A stretch of 64,000 nucleotides of DNA. Source: Candidatus Shikimatogenerans bostrichidophilus (lineage in GTDB: Bacteria > Bacteroidota > Bacteroidia > Flavobacteriales > Blattabacteriaceae). The translations under genes and the position numbers were made by a program. The stretch lies in the NCBI GenBank assembly GCA_029851265.1, contig CP099827.1, forward strand, positions 1-64,000, in the 5' to 3' direction. A model generated the notes under the pieces. That model searched no databases, was not told the DNA's origin, and worked only from the letters and a program-made list of their open reading frames with translations. The first letter of the stretch is position 1; each line of letters begins with the position of its first letter. Positions 35,259 through 44,545 of this stretch are shown piece after piece.

Positions 35259-35840
35259 ATGTATATTCCTAGATTAAAAAAATTATATAAAAAAAAAATT
35301 ATTAATTTATTAATAAAAAAATTTAATTATAAAAATATTATGCAAGTACCTAAATTATTAAAAATAGTTATTAATATAGGTGTAGGAAGTATAGCAGTAT
35401 TAAAAAAAAAAATTATTTATAATTATATGGAAGATTTAGAATCTATAACAGGTCAAAAATCTATTTATAGATTATCTAAAAAAGATGAAGCTGGATTTAA
35501 ATTAAGAAAAGGCATACCAATAGGATGTATGGTTACATTAAGAAATAATATAATGTATGAATTTTTAGATAGATTAATTTCTGTAGCATTACCAAGATCT
35601 AAAGACTTTAATGGAATTAAAGAAACTAGTTTTGATGGTAGAGGAAATTATAATTTAGGTATTAAAGAACATATAATTTTTCCAGAAATTAATTTTGATA
35701 AAGTAAAAAAAATTTATGGTATGAATATTAGTTTTGTAATTAATAATAAAAATGATTTAGAATCTAAATATTTATTAATATATTTAGGATTACCTTTTAA
35801 AAATAAAAATATATATGGCAAAAGAATCTATAAAATCTAG
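35259..35840 (+). CDS. rplE: 50S ribosomal protein L5
   Basis: L5 binds 5S rRNA and the P-site tRNA. The 193 residues include [54 protein letters not shown] and [20 protein letters not shown], all family blocks in order. The last 26 bases overlap the start of rpsN, extending the protein by a short [10 protein letters not shown] tail. Confidence 0.98.
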   Translation: MYIPRLKKLYKKKIINLLIKKFNYKNIMQVPKLLKIVINIGVGSIAVLKKKIIYNYMEDLESITGQKSIYRLSKKDEAGFKLRKGIPIGCMVTLRNNIMYEFLDRLISVALPRSKDFNGIKETSFDGRGNYNLGIKEHIIFPEINFDKVKKIYGMNISFVINNKNDLESKYLLIYLGLPFKNKNIYGKRIYKI

Positions 35841-36084
35841 ACAAAATAAAAGAAGAAAATTATTTTTAAAATATTATAAAAAAAGAAATAATTTAAAAAA
35901 AAAAAAAAAATATTTAGAATTACAAAAGATCCCTAAAAATGCTTCTATTGTTAGATTGAAAAATTTATGTAAAATTACTGGTAGAACTAGAGGATATATA
36001 AGATTTTTTGGTATTTCTCGTATTGAATTTAGAAAATTATCATCTAATGGATTAATTCCAGGAATTAAAAAAGCTAGTTGGTAA
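35815..36084 (+). CDS. rpsN: 30S ribosomal protein S14
   Basis: S14, 89 residues, of the zinc-free long type (no CxxC pairs). Family blocks are [36 protein letters not shown] and the C-terminal [11 protein letters not shown]. The start inside the rplE 3' end is supported by the canonical MAKES opening. Confidence 0.97.
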   Translation: MAKESIKSRQNKRRKLFLKYYKKRNNLKKKKKYLELQKIPKNASIVRLKNLCKITGRTRGYIRFFGISRIEFRKLSSNGLIPGIKKASW

Positions 36085-36109
36085 TATAATAAATATAAAA
36101 AAAAAATAA

Positions 36110-36496
36110 ATGGATACTATAGCAAATTATTTAACTTTAATAAGAAATGCATGTAATGTAAAAAATTACTATGTTAAAGTTAATTATTCAAAAATTAATT
36201 ATAATATTACTAAAGTTTTATATAAAAAAAATTATATAAAAAGTTATAAAATATATACAAAAAAAAAATATAATAAAATTATAATATTTTTAAAATATAT
36301 AAATAATATTTCAGTTATTAGAAATATTAAAAGAATAAGTAAACCTAGTTTAAGAAAATATTTTAAATATAAAAAAATTTTTAAAGTTTTAAATGGATAT
36401 GGTATTTCTATTATTTCTACATCTATTGGTGTAATGACTGGTGATGAAGCTATTGAAAAAAAAATAGGTGGAGAAATATTATGTATAGTTTTTTAA
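36110..36496 (+). CDS. rpsH: 30S ribosomal protein S8
   Basis: S8, 128 residues. Family features are DTIANYLTLIRNAC at the N-terminus, RISKPSLRKYFKYK (family RxSxPGxRxY) and GYGISIISTSIGVMTGDEAI with the conserved STSxGxMT loop. The first half has drifted toward Lys/Tyr/Asn. It lies between rpsN and rplF. Confidence 0.97.
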   Translation: MDTIANYLTLIRNACNVKNYYVKVNYSKINYNITKVLYKKNYIKSYKIYTKKKYNKIIIFLKYINNISVIRNIKRISKPSLRKYFKYKKIFKVLNGYGISIISTSIGVMTGDEAIEKKIGGEILCIVF

Positions 36497-36500
36497 TTTT

Positions 36501-37049
36501 ATGTCTAAAATAGGTAAAAAACATATTATAATTCCTAGTGATGTAAATGTATATATTAATAAACAATATATATATGTTAATGGTAAATTAGGTATTTTAA
36601 AACAAAAATTGAATAAAAATATAAAAATAAAAATTGATAAAAAAAAAATTATTATTACTAATAATTTAAATAATAAAAAAAAATTTAAAAGTTTACATGG
36701 TCTTTATAGAATGTTAATATATAATATGATAATAGGTGTTAAAAATGGTTATAATAAAAAATTAGAATTAGTAGGAATAGGGTATAAAGCTAATGGTAGT
36801 GGTAGAATTTTAAATTTGAATGTTGGTTTTTCTCATACAATAGTTATTAAATTTTGTAAAAAAATATTAATTGAAACAGAAAATATTAAAGGATCTAATA
36901 CTATAATAACTATATATAGTTGTGATAAACAATTATTGGGTATAGTAGCTTCTAAAATAAGATCTATTAAAAAACCTGAGCCATATAAAGGTAAAGGAAT
37001 AAGATATAAAAATGAAAAAATAATTATAAAAACTGGAAAATCTGTATAA
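36501..37049 (+). CDS. rplF: 50S ribosomal protein L6
   Basis: L6, 182 residues. Blocks: MSKIGKKHIIIPSDVNVYIN, LHGLYRMLIYNMIIGVKNGY, KKLELVGIGYKANGSGRIL, then the C-terminal RSIKKPEPYKGKGIRYKNEK (family RxPEPYKGKGIRY). It is full length with 4-base and 3-base gaps to its neighbours. Confidence 0.98.
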   Translation: MSKIGKKHIIIPSDVNVYINKQYIYVNGKLGILKQKLNKNIKIKIDKKKIIITNNLNNKKKFKSLHGLYRMLIYNMIIGVKNGYNKKLELVGIGYKANGSGRILNLNVGFSHTIVIKFCKKILIETENIKGSNTIITIYSCDKQLLGIVASKIRSIKKPEPYKGKGIRYKNEKIIIKTGKSV

Positions 37050-37052
37050 AAT

Positions 37053-37373
37053 ATGAAAAAAATTAATAAAAAATATGGTAATAAAATTTTTCCTAGAATA
37101 TCAATTTTTAGAAGTAATAAAGAAATATATGTACAAGTAATAGATGATAATAATAGAGAAACTATTACTTCATATTCTTCTTTACAAGAGAAAAAAAAAA
37201 ATAAAAAAAAAATGACTAAAATAAAAATGTCAAAATTAATAGGACAAAAAATAGCTTATAAAATGTTAAATAAAAATATTAAAAAAGCTTTTTTTGATAG
37301 AAATGGATATATATATCATGGAAGAATAAAAATTTTATTAGATGAAATTAGAAATAATGGTATTAAAATATAA
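37053..37373 (+). CDS. rplR: 50S ribosomal protein L18
   Basis: L18 binds 5S rRNA with L5. The 106 residues contain PRISIFRSNKEIYVQVIDD (family RLxVFRSNxxIYAQxIDD) and the C-terminal AFFDRNGYIYHGRIKILLDE (family FDRGGYxYHGRVxALADxAR). The very N-terminus is shortened compared with the usual 115-120 residues. Precedes rpsE by 7 bases. Confidence 0.97.
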   Translation: MKKINKKYGNKIFPRISIFRSNKEIYVQVIDDNNRETITSYSSLQEKKKNKKKMTKIKMSKLIGQKIAYKMLNKNIKKAFFDRNGYIYHGRIKILLDEIRNNGIKI

Positions 37374-37380
37374 ATAAAAA

Positions 37381-37893
37381 ATGTTTTTTTTAAAAAAAAA
37401 AAAAATAATTAATTTTAATAATTTAGAATTAAATGAAAAACTAGTAAAAATAAAAAGAGTATGTAAAGTAACTAAAGGAAGAAGAGATTTTAGTTTTAGT
37501 ACTATAGTTATTAAAGGTAATAATAAAGGTATAGTAGGATATGGTATGGGTAAATCTAAAGAAATATCTGATGCAATTTACAAAGCAGGTGAAAAAGCAA
37601 AAAAAAATTTAATAATGGTACCTATAATTAATGATACTATACCATATGAACAAAGTTTTAAATATTGTAGTTCTAAAATTTTTTTATTTCCAGCTAATAA
37701 AGGTACTGGAGTAATTGCTGGAGGATCTGCTAGAATAGTATTAGAATTAGCAGGAATAAAAAATATTTTTTCTAAATTTATAGGTTCTTCTAATGTATAT
37801 AATTGTGTAAAAGCTACATTTTATGCTTTAAAAGAAATAAGAAATAACTATGATATAATGAGTGAAATAAAAAAAAATATAAATAAAAAATAA
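37381..37893 (+). CDS. rpsE: 30S ribosomal protein S5
   Basis: S5 contributes to decoding fidelity. The 170 residues have the double-stranded RNA-binding domain opening [20 protein letters not shown] (about 20-39), [40 protein letters not shown] and the [16 protein letters not shown] block. rpmD (L30), which normally lies between rpsE and rplO, is missing: the gap is 5 bases. Confidence 0.98.
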   Translation: MFFLKKKKIINFNNLELNEKLVKIKRVCKVTKGRRDFSFSTIVIKGNNKGIVGYGMGKSKEISDAIYKAGEKAKKNLIMVPIINDTIPYEQSFKYCSSKIFLFPANKGTGVIAGGSARIVLELAGIKNIFSKFIGSSNVYNCVKATFYALKEIRNNYDIMSEIKKNINKK

Positions 37894-37898
37894 AATAT

Positions 37899-38363
37899 AT
37901 GATTGGATATAATTTAAAACCTAATAAAGGATCAATTAAAAAAAAAAAAAGAGTAGGTAGAGGTATAGGATCAGGTAAAGGTAGAACATGTGGTAGAGGT
38001 CATAAGGGTCAAAAATCTAGATCTGGATATTCAAAAAAAATTGGTTTTGAAGGTGGACAAACACCTTTATATAAAAGAATTCCTAAATTTGGATTATTAA
38101 AAAAAAAAAATATATATAATGTTTTGAATTTAGGTGATATACAGAATATAATAATTAAAAAAAAAATAAAAATAATAAATAAAGAAGTACTTATATCTTT
38201 AAAAAAGATAAAAAGAAAAAGAAAATTAAAAATATTATCTAATGGTATTTTAAAAAAAAAAATTATTATATATGCTGATAAATGTAGTAAAAAAGCTTAT
38301 AATAAAATTTTAGATAATGGTAGTAAAATAATATTGTTAAAAAATAAAAATTTAAATAAATAA
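37899..38363 (+). CDS. rplO: 50S ribosomal protein L15
   Basis: L15, 154 residues. The Gly/Arg-rich N-terminus is intact: [49 protein letters not shown]. The second half is Lys/Ile-rich but ends with the [19 protein letters not shown] block (family ADKFSxxAxxxIExAGG). In nearly all bacteria secY follows. Here a 305-base spacer separates rplO from infA and contains no SecY coding sequence. Confidence 0.97.
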   Translation: MIGYNLKPNKGSIKKKKRVGRGIGSGKGRTCGRGHKGQKSRSGYSKKIGFEGGQTPLYKRIPKFGLLKKKNIYNVLNLGDIQNIIIKKKIKIINKEVLISLKKIKRKRKLKILSNGILKKKIIIYADKCSKKAYNKILDNGSKIILLKNKNLNK

Positions 38364-38668
38364 ACTTATAATATTACTTAAATAATATTTTTAAAATATT
38401 AAATAAAATATTATACATTAAATTAATTAATATTATATGTATAAATAATACATGTTATATTATATGTATAAATAAAAATTTTATGGTATTTTTTAAAAAA
38501 TAAATATTAAAATATTAATTATATAAATATATTATATGATATTATTAGTATATTAAATTTTAACATATTAGTTTTATCATTATTTTTATGTATTTTATTT
38601 ATTTATGGTATTGTATTTATTAAAAATACAAGTAATTTTATTTTTTTTAAAAAAAATTTTATTAAATT
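38364..38668. other. secY: Noncoding spacer where secY is expected
   Basis: No gene is recognised in these 305 bases; the symbol marks only what the locus should hold. There is a 17-base direct repeat (TATTATATGTATAAATA at 38431-38447 and 38458-38474). A frame without stops from 38511 to 38672 lacks any ATG and would encode a hydrophobic run (ILVLSLFLCILFIYGIVFI). I could not match it to any SecY helix, so it may be a last remnant of secY or chance T-rich sequence. It must also contain any promoter for infA. Confidence 0.6.
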
Positions 38669-38884
38669 ATGGTAAAACAAAAAAATATTGAAGTAGATGG
38701 TATAGTTATAGAAGCTTTGCCTAATGCAATGTTTAAAATAAAATTAAAAAATAATTTTATAGTTATTGGACATATATCAGGTAAAATTAGAAAACATTAT
38801 ATAAGAATATTACCAGGAGATAAAGTTAAAATAGAAATTTCTCCTTATGATCTTAAAAGGGGAAGAATAAAATATAGATATTAG
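38669..38884 (+). CDS. infA: Translation initiation factor IF-1
   Basis: IF-1 occupies the A site during initiation. The 71 residues are essentially a complete family member: [40 protein letters not shown] and [12 protein letters not shown]. It ends with TAG. It lies where infA always follows secY in this operon, although secY is gone. Confidence 0.98.
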   Translation: MVKQKNIEVDGIVIEALPNAMFKIKLKNNFIVIGHISGKIRKHYIRILPGDKVKIEISPYDLKRGRIKYRY

Positions 38885-38915
38885 TTTAAATTAATTAAAA
38901 TATAAATTTATAATT

Positions 38916-39032
38916 ATGAAAAAAGTAGTTTCATTAAAAAAAAGAAGTAAAGATTGTAAAATAGTTAAAAGAAAAGGGATATTAAGAATAATAAATAAAA
39001 AAAATCCTAGATTTAAACAAAAACAAGGTTAA
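38916..39032 (+). CDS. rpmJ: 50S ribosomal protein L36
   Basis: A 38-residue L36: [20 protein letters not shown], then [18 protein letters not shown]. The family CKIVxRKGxxxxIxKxNPRFKQRQG pattern is clear. It keeps the Cys of DCKIV but not the full zinc ligand set. Too short for common ORF filters. It sits between infA and rpsM in the standard order. Confidence 0.96.
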   Translation: MKKVVSLKKRSKDCKIVKRKGILRIINKKNPRFKQKQG

Positions 39033-39053
39033 TTAAAAATAAAAAATTAAATT

Positions 39054-39431
39054 ATGGCTAGAATAGCAGGTATTAATTTACCCAATAATAAAATAGGGGT
39101 TATATCATTAACATATATATATGGTATAGGTTTTATTACAGCTAAAAAAATTTTATTATTAAATAATATTGATATAAATAAAAAAGTTAAATATTGGACA
39201 GATAAAGAATTACATAAAATTAGAAATTATATTTCTAATTATATTAAAATTGAAGGTGAATTACGTTCTGAGGTTCAATTAAATATTAAAAAATTAAAAG
39301 ATATAGGTAGTTATAGAGGAATAAGACATAGAATAGGTTTACCTTTAAGGGGACAAAAAACAAAAAATAATTCAAGAACAAGAAAAGGTAAAAGAAAAAC
39401 TGTAGCTAATAAAAAAAAAGCTATTAAATAA
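39054..39431 (+). CDS. rpsM: 30S ribosomal protein S13
   Basis: S13, 125 residues. [34 protein letters not shown], then the C-terminal [20 protein letters not shown] and [16 protein letters not shown] define it. First gene of the alpha segment (rpsM-rpsK-rpsD-rpoA-rplQ). Confidence 0.98.
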   Translation: MARIAGINLPNNKIGVISLTYIYGIGFITAKKILLLNNIDINKKVKYWTDKELHKIRNYISNYIKIEGELRSEVQLNIKKLKDIGSYRGIRHRIGLPLRGQKTKNNSRTRKGKRKTVANKKKAIK

Positions 39432-39451
39432 TTTTTAAATATTTTAATTTT

Positions 39452-39817
39452 ATGAAAAAAAAAAAAAAAAAAATATATTATGGTGATATATATATATATT
39501 CAACCTTTAATAATATAATAATTTCATTAACTGATAAAATTGGAAATGTATTAGCTTGGTCTTCATCAGGTAAAATGAAGTTTAGAGGTTCAAAAAAAAA
39601 TACTCCATTTGCAGGACAAATAACAGCTCAAAATATTTCTGATAGATGTTTATATTTTGGGATTAAAAAAGTTGATATTATAATTAAAGGTCCTGGGTCA
39701 GGTAGAGATTCAGCAATTAGGACTATTAATAATAATGGAATTACTATTTTATCTATTAAAGATAAAACACCATTACCGCATAATGGATGTAGACCACCTA
39801 AAAAAAGAAGAATATAA
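39452..39817 (+). CDS. rpsK: 30S ribosomal protein S11
   Basis: S11, 121 residues. IYSTFNNIIISLTDKIGNVL, WSSSGKMKFRGSKKNTPFAG, the GPGSGRDSAIRTI loop and the C-terminal PLPHNGCRPPKKRRI are family-typical. The poly-Lys N-terminus replaces the usual basic leader. Confidence 0.98.
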   Translation: MKKKKKKIYYGDIYIYSTFNNIIISLTDKIGNVLAWSSSGKMKFRGSKKNTPFAGQITAQNISDRCLYFGIKKVDIIIKGPGSGRDSAIRTINNNGITILSIKDKTPLPHNGCRPPKKRRI

Positions 39818-39842
39818 ATTAAATAATAAATTTTAAAAAAAA

Positions 39843-40454
39843 ATGTCTAGATATATAGGGCCTAGAAATAAAATTTCTAGAAAATTTGGAGAATATATAT
39901 ATGGTAATAAAAAATATTTTGAAAGAAAAAAATATCCACCAGGACAACATGGATTATTTAGAAAAAGAATAGGTAAAAAATCTTATTTTTCTATTCAATT
40001 ATTAGAAAAACAAAAAGTAAAATATATATATGGAATATTAGAAAAACAATTTAGAAGAATGTTTAATATAGTTTATAAAAAAAAAGGAATAACTGGAAAT
40101 TTATTATTACAAATGTGTGAACGTAGATTAGATAATGTAGTTTATAGAATAGGATATTCTGTTTCTAGATTTTCAGCTAGACAATTAGTATCACATAAAC
40201 ATATTAAAGTTAATAATAAAGTAATAAATATACCTTCATATCAAATAAATATTGGTGATATTATTTCATTAAAAGAAAAAATGAATAAAAATATTAATAT
40301 TGTAAATTCATTAACAATAATAAAAAATAAGATAAAAAATTGGTTAATATTTAAAGAAGATAATATGTCAGCTGAATGTTTAAAATTACCTACTATAAAT
40401 GATATAGATGAAAATATAAATACTCAATTAATAGTAGAATTATATTCTAAATAA
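39843..40454 (+). CDS. rpsD: 30S ribosomal protein S4
   Basis: S4, a primary 16S-binding and assembly-initiating protein. The 203 residues show MSRYIGPRNKISRKFGE, KKYPPGQHGLFRKRIGKKSY, the S4 RNA-binding motif ERRLDNVVYRIGYSVSRFSA (about 96-115) with ARQLVSHKHIKVNNKV, and the C-terminal IVELYSK. It is the zinc-free type. Confidence 0.98.
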   Translation: MSRYIGPRNKISRKFGEYIYGNKKYFERKKYPPGQHGLFRKRIGKKSYFSIQLLEKQKVKYIYGILEKQFRRMFNIVYKKKGITGNLLLQMCERRLDNVVYRIGYSVSRFSARQLVSHKHIKVNNKVINIPSYQINIGDIISLKEKMNKNINIVNSLTIIKNKIKNWLIFKEDNMSAECLKLPTINDIDENINTQLIVELYSK

Positions 40455-40459
40455 TTAAT

Positions 40460-41416
40460 ATGTATAATAAAGTAAAAATTTTGGTTTTAAAAGATTCATA
40501 TAATTTAGGAAAATTTAAAATTTTTCCTCTTAATAATGGATATGGTATTACTATAGGTAATACTATTAGAAGAGTTTTATTATCTTCTATATATGGATTT
40601 TCAGTTAGTTATTTTAAAATTAATGGAATAATACATGAATTTTCATATATAAAAGGAATAATAGAAGATGTAAGTGAAATAATTTTAAATTTAAAACAAA
40701 TAAGATTTAAGTTAAAAAATAAAAAATTTGATATAGATAAAGAAATAATAGATATAAATATCAATAATAAAAAAAATAAAATATATGCTGGTGATATTGA
40801 TAATTTTTCTAATTATTTTGAAGTTATTAATAAAAAATTTGTTATTTGTAATAAAGATGAATCTGTTGATTTTAATATAAATTTAATAGTAGATAGAGGA
40901 AAAGGGTATGTACCTTCAGAAAAAAAAAAAAAATATAATTCTTTTATTGCTATTGATTCTATTTATACTCCTATTAAAAATGTATATTTTAAAGTTAAAA
41001 ATATAAATAATAATAAAGAAATTTTAAAATTAAATATAATAACTGATGGATCAATATATCCAACAAATGCATTAGTTAAGTCTTCTAAAAAATTAATTAA
41101 TATATTAAATATTTTTTCTAAAAAAAAATATTTGTATAAATTAAAAAAAGAAAAAAAAATTAAAAAATATGATGAAAAATATTTAAAAATGAGAAAATTA
41201 TTAAATTCAAATTTAGATATTGAAAATTTTTCAGTTAGAACTATAAATTGTTTTAAAAAATCTAAAATTTATACATGGGGAGAATTAGTAAATTTTAAAA
41301 AATCAGATTTATTAAAAATAAAAAATTTTGGTAAAAAATCATTAAAAGAATTAATTAATAAAATGAAAAAAAAAAAATTAAATTTTAAAATGGATATTAA
41401 AAAATATAAAATATAA
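40460..41416 (+). CDS. rpoA: RNA polymerase alpha subunit
   Basis: Alpha dimerises to start polymerase assembly. The N-terminal domain includes FKIFPLNNGYGITIGNTIRR and VLLSSIYGFSVSYFKING (about 18-55), and GKGYVPSEKKK. A C-terminal domain is retained (NLDIENFSVRTINCFKKSKI through KNFGKKSLKEL, about 255-305), so alpha-CTD contacts may still operate. At 318 residues it is near the usual 330. Confidence 0.97.
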   Translation: MYNKVKILVLKDSYNLGKFKIFPLNNGYGITIGNTIRRVLLSSIYGFSVSYFKINGIIHEFSYIKGIIEDVSEIILNLKQIRFKLKNKKFDIDKEIIDININNKKNKIYAGDIDNFSNYFEVINKKFVICNKDESVDFNINLIVDRGKGYVPSEKKKKYNSFIAIDSIYTPIKNVYFKVKNINNNKEILKLNIITDGSIYPTNALVKSSKKLINILNIFSKKKYLYKLKKEKKIKKYDEKYLKMRKLLNSNLDIENFSVRTINCFKKSKIYTWGELVNFKKSDLLKIKNFGKKSLKELINKMKKKKLNFKMDIKKYKI

Positions 41417-41421
41417 ATTTT

Positions 41422-41790
41422 ATGATACATAATAAAAAAAAAAAAAATTTAAGTAGAAAATATTCTCATAGAAAAAGTATGTTATCTAATATGTCATGTT
41501 CTTTAATAATTTATAAATCTATATATACTACTTTGTGCAAAGCAAAAGAATTAAAAAAATATATTGAACCTATTTTAAATAAAATTAAAACTAATAATAT
41601 ACATATTAAAAGAATAATTTTAAGTAAATTAAAAAATAAAAAAGTAGTTAATATTTTATTTACTGATATTTTAAAAAAAATAAAAAATAGAAAAGGAGGA
41701 TACACTAGAATTTTAAAAGCTGGTTATAGAAAGGGAGATTCATCTTTAATGTCTATTATACAACTAGTAGATTTTTATAAATATAAATAA
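41422..41790 (+). CDS. rplQ: 50S ribosomal protein L17
   Basis: L17, 122 residues. KKNLSRKYSHRKSMLSNMSC (family xRKLxRxxxHRKAMLRNM), then TTLCKAKELKKYIEPI and the C-terminal RKGGYTRILKAGYRKGDSSL are clear. Last gene of the superoperon; valS begins 21 bases later on the same strand. Confidence 0.98.
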   Translation: MIHNKKKKNLSRKYSHRKSMLSNMSCSLIIYKSIYTTLCKAKELKKYIEPILNKIKTNNIHIKRIILSKLKNKKVVNILFTDILKKIKNRKGGYTRILKAGYRKGDSSLMSIIQLVDFYKYK

Positions 41791-41811
41791 TTTTTTTTTT
41801 AAAAATTTTTA

Positions 41812-44361
41812 ATGAACATAAAAAATTTAAAAAAAATTAAAAATTACAATTTTAAAAAATTAAATAAAAAAATATATAAAAAATGGATTTTAAATAAATA
41901 TTTTAATTCTAATTATAATAAAAATAAAAAATCTTTTTATTTATTGTTACCTCCTCCTAATATTACAGGAGATTTACATATAGGACATATATTAAATTTT
42001 ACTATAATAGATATATTAGCTAGAATTAAAAGAATGAAAGGATATAATGTATGTTGGATACCTGGTACTGATCATGCATCTATAGCTACAGAAATAAAAG
42101 TTATAAAAGAATTAAAAAAAAATGGAATTAATATAAATGATTTAACTAAAAAAGAATTTAATAAAATTTTATTAAATTGGTCTAAAAAATATAATAATAT
42201 AATAATAGATCAATTAAAAAGTATAGGTTGTTCTTGTGATTGGAATAGACTTCAATTTACTATGGATAAAAACACATATAAATCTGTTATTAATGTTTTT
42301 ATATATTTATATAAAAAAGGTATGATATATAAAAAAAATAGAATAGTAAATTGGGATATTTATGCTAAAACAACAATATCTGATGAAGAAATAATATATA
42401 AGAATAAAGTAAATTATTTGTATTATATAAAATATTTTACAGAAGATAAAAAAGATTTTTTAGTTATAGCTACTACTAGACCAGAGACTATATTTGGTGA
42501 TACAGCTGTTTGTATTAATCCAACAGATAAAAGATATAAAAAAATTATAAATAGTAAAAAAAAATTAATTGTACCAATTATTAATAGAATAATACCTATA
42601 ATAACAGATAAATCTGTTGATAAAAATATAGGTACTGGATGTTTAAAAATAACTCCAGCACATAGTAATGAAGATTTTAATATTTATAAAAAACATAAAA
42701 TAAATATTATAAACATTTTTAATAATAATGGTACATTAAATAATAATTGTTTAAATTATAGTGGATTAGATAGATTTATAGTAAGAAAAAAAATATATAT
42801 TAAATTAAAAAAATTAGGTTTTTTAGTTAAAAAAAAAAAAATTTTAAGCAAAATAGGTTTTTCAGAAAGAACTAATACAATAATAGAAAAAAAATTATCT
42901 TTACAATGGTTTTTAAAAATGAAAAAATTTATAAAACCTGCATTAAAAGAAATAAAAAGTAAAAAAATAGTATTTTATCCTAAAAAAAAATATGATAATT
43001 TATTTTATAAATGGATAAAAAATATAAAAGATTGGAATATATCTAGACAATTAAATTGGGGCCATAAAATACCAGTTTATTATTATAATAATAAATTTGT
43101 AGTAGCTAAAAATTTAAATTCTGCAATAAAAATTATTAAAAAAAAAAATAATAATATTAATATATATTCAATAAAGAAAGAAAAAGATGTATTAGATACT
43201 TGGTTTTCATCTTGGATATTACCTATATCAGTATTTAATGGAATAAACAATCCTAATAATATTGATTTTAATTATTATTATCCTATTGATGTTTTGGTAA
43301 CTGGTAATGATATATTATTTTTTTGGGTTTTAAGAATGATAATGTTTAGTACTTTTTTAATTAAAAAAAAACCTTTTAAAAGGGTATATTTTACTGGTAT
43401 AATTAGAGATAAAATTAAAAATAAAATATCAAAATCATTGGGAAATTATAAAAATTTATATTATTTATTAAATAAATATGGAGCTGATGGATTAAGAGTT
43501 GGTATATTATGGAATAATCATGAATATGATTTTATATTTAATGATAAATTATGTATTAGAGGAAGAAATTTTATTAATAAAATATGGAATTCATTTAAAT
43601 TAGTAATTAATATTAATAATTTTAATATTATTAATAAAAATAAAATACAATATAAATTAATAATTAAATGGTTTAATAATATATTATATTATAATATATA
43701 TAAATTAAATATTTTATTAAATAATTATAAAATATATAAATCATTTATATTAGTATATGATTTATTTAAAAAAAAATTTTGTTCTATCTATTTAGAATTT
43801 ATAAAAAATAAAAATAATAAAATTAATAAATTTGTAAAAAAAAAAACATTTAAATTTTTTTATATTTTATTAAAAATATTACATCCTTATGCTCCATTTA
43901 TAACAGAATATATTTGGAATATTTTAAAAAATAAAGAAGATATTACTATTTCATCTTGGCCTATTATTAGTAGTAAAAAGTTTAATAAAAAAGTTATTAA
44001 AAAGTTTAATAACACATTTTCTTTTATTAAATATTTAAATACAATTAAATTTAATAAAAAAAAAAAAAATATTATTTTTATATATAAATCAACAGAAAAT
44101 AAATTTAGAAAAAATATATATTTTTCATTAGTATATAAATTATCTTTAATAGATAAAATTAAATTTAAAACTAAGTTTTCAATAAAACAAAAATATTTAT
44201 TTTTTTTTTATAAAAAATATAAATTTTATTTATTAAAAAAAAATATTTTTGTTAAAAATGTTAATGTTAAAATATATAAAAAAATAAATTTTTATAAAAA
44301 ATTTTTACTAAAAATAAAAAAAAAATTTTTTATTTATATAAACATATATTACTGTTATTAA
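41812..44361 (+). CDS. valS: Valyl-tRNA synthetase
   Basis: Class I synthetase for tRNA-Val. The 849 residues carry the PPPNITGDLHIGHILNFTI HIGH block (about 45-63), WIPGTDHASIATE, the KMSKS loop as KISKS (about 538), and WNISRQLNWGHKIP. Unlike LeuRS, the CP1 editing domain is intact: TTRPETIFGDTAVCINP and GTGCLKITPAHSNEDF. The C-terminal coiled-coil arm is reduced to Lys/Phe-rich sequence. The last 54 bases are overlapped by a doubtful antisense ORF. Confidence 0.97.
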   Translation: MNIKNLKKIKNYNFKKLNKKIYKKWILNKYFNSNYNKNKKSFYLLLPPPNITGDLHIGHILNFTIIDILARIKRMKGYNVCWIPGTDHASIATEIKVIKELKKNGININDLTKKEFNKILLNWSKKYNNIIIDQLKSIGCSCDWNRLQFTMDKNTYKSVINVFIYLYKKGMIYKKNRIVNWDIYAKTTISDEEIIYKNKVNYLYYIKYFTEDKKDFLVIATTRPETIFGDTAVCINPTDKRYKKIINSKKKLIVPIINRIIPIITDKSVDKNIGTGCLKITPAHSNEDFNIYKKHKINIINIFNNNGTLNNNCLNYSGLDRFIVRKKIYIKLKKLGFLVKKKKILSKIGFSERTNTIIEKKLSLQWFLKMKKFIKPALKEIKSKKIVFYPKKKYDNLFYKWIKNIKDWNISRQLNWGHKIPVYYYNNKFVVAKNLNSAIKIIKKKNNNINIYSIKKEKDVLDTWFSSWILPISVFNGINNPNNIDFNYYYPIDVLVTGNDILFFWVLRMIMFSTFLIKKKPFKRVYFTGIIRDKIKNKISKSLGNYKNLYYLLNKYGADGLRVGILWNNHEYDFIFNDKLCIRGRNFINKIWNSFKLVININNFNIINKNKIQYKLIIKWFNNILYYNIYKLNILLNNYKIYKSFILVYDLFKKKFCSIYLEFIKNKNNKINKFVKKKTFKFFYILLKILHPYAPFITEYIWNILKNKEDITISSWPIISSKKFNKKVIKKFNNTFSFIKYLNTIKFNKKKKNIIFIYKSTENKFRKNIYFSLVYKLSLIDKIKFKTKFSIKQKYLFFFYKKYKFYLLKKNIFVKNVNVKIYKKINFYKKFLLKIKKKFFIYINIYYCY

Positions 44362-44481
44362 TATATTTTTAAATTTTTTTTTATTTTCAATAATAAATAA
44401 TTTATTTAAATAATTATTAATTAATATAGAATATCTTTTTTGTCTTAATGTTTTCATTAATTTAATTTTTTCTTTTTTCAT
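44308..44481 (-). CDS. Unrecognised short ORF between valS and grpE
   Basis: A 57-codon ATG-initiated frame on the minus strand, starting MKKEKIKLMKTLRQKRYSIL and ending in a hydrophobic-aromatic segment. It overlaps the valS 3' end by 54 bases. The basic N-terminal half lies in otherwise noncoding sequence. I do not recognise it, and it may be chance in such AT-rich DNA. The 64 bases to grpE hold nothing else visible. Confidence 0.2.
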   Translation of the reverse strand: MKKEKIKLMKTLRQKRYSILINNYLNKLFIIENKKKFKNILITVIYVYINKKFFFYF

Positions 44482-44545
44482 ATTTTTTTATAATTAATAT
44501 TATTTATTTTAATTGTATATTAAAGTACAATACAAAAAAAAAAAT

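Noticed and set aside
44513-44545. TTG start for grpE
   Set aside because: The ATG at 44546 gives a normal GrpE and lies closer to the conserved coiled coil; the upstream codons show no homology.
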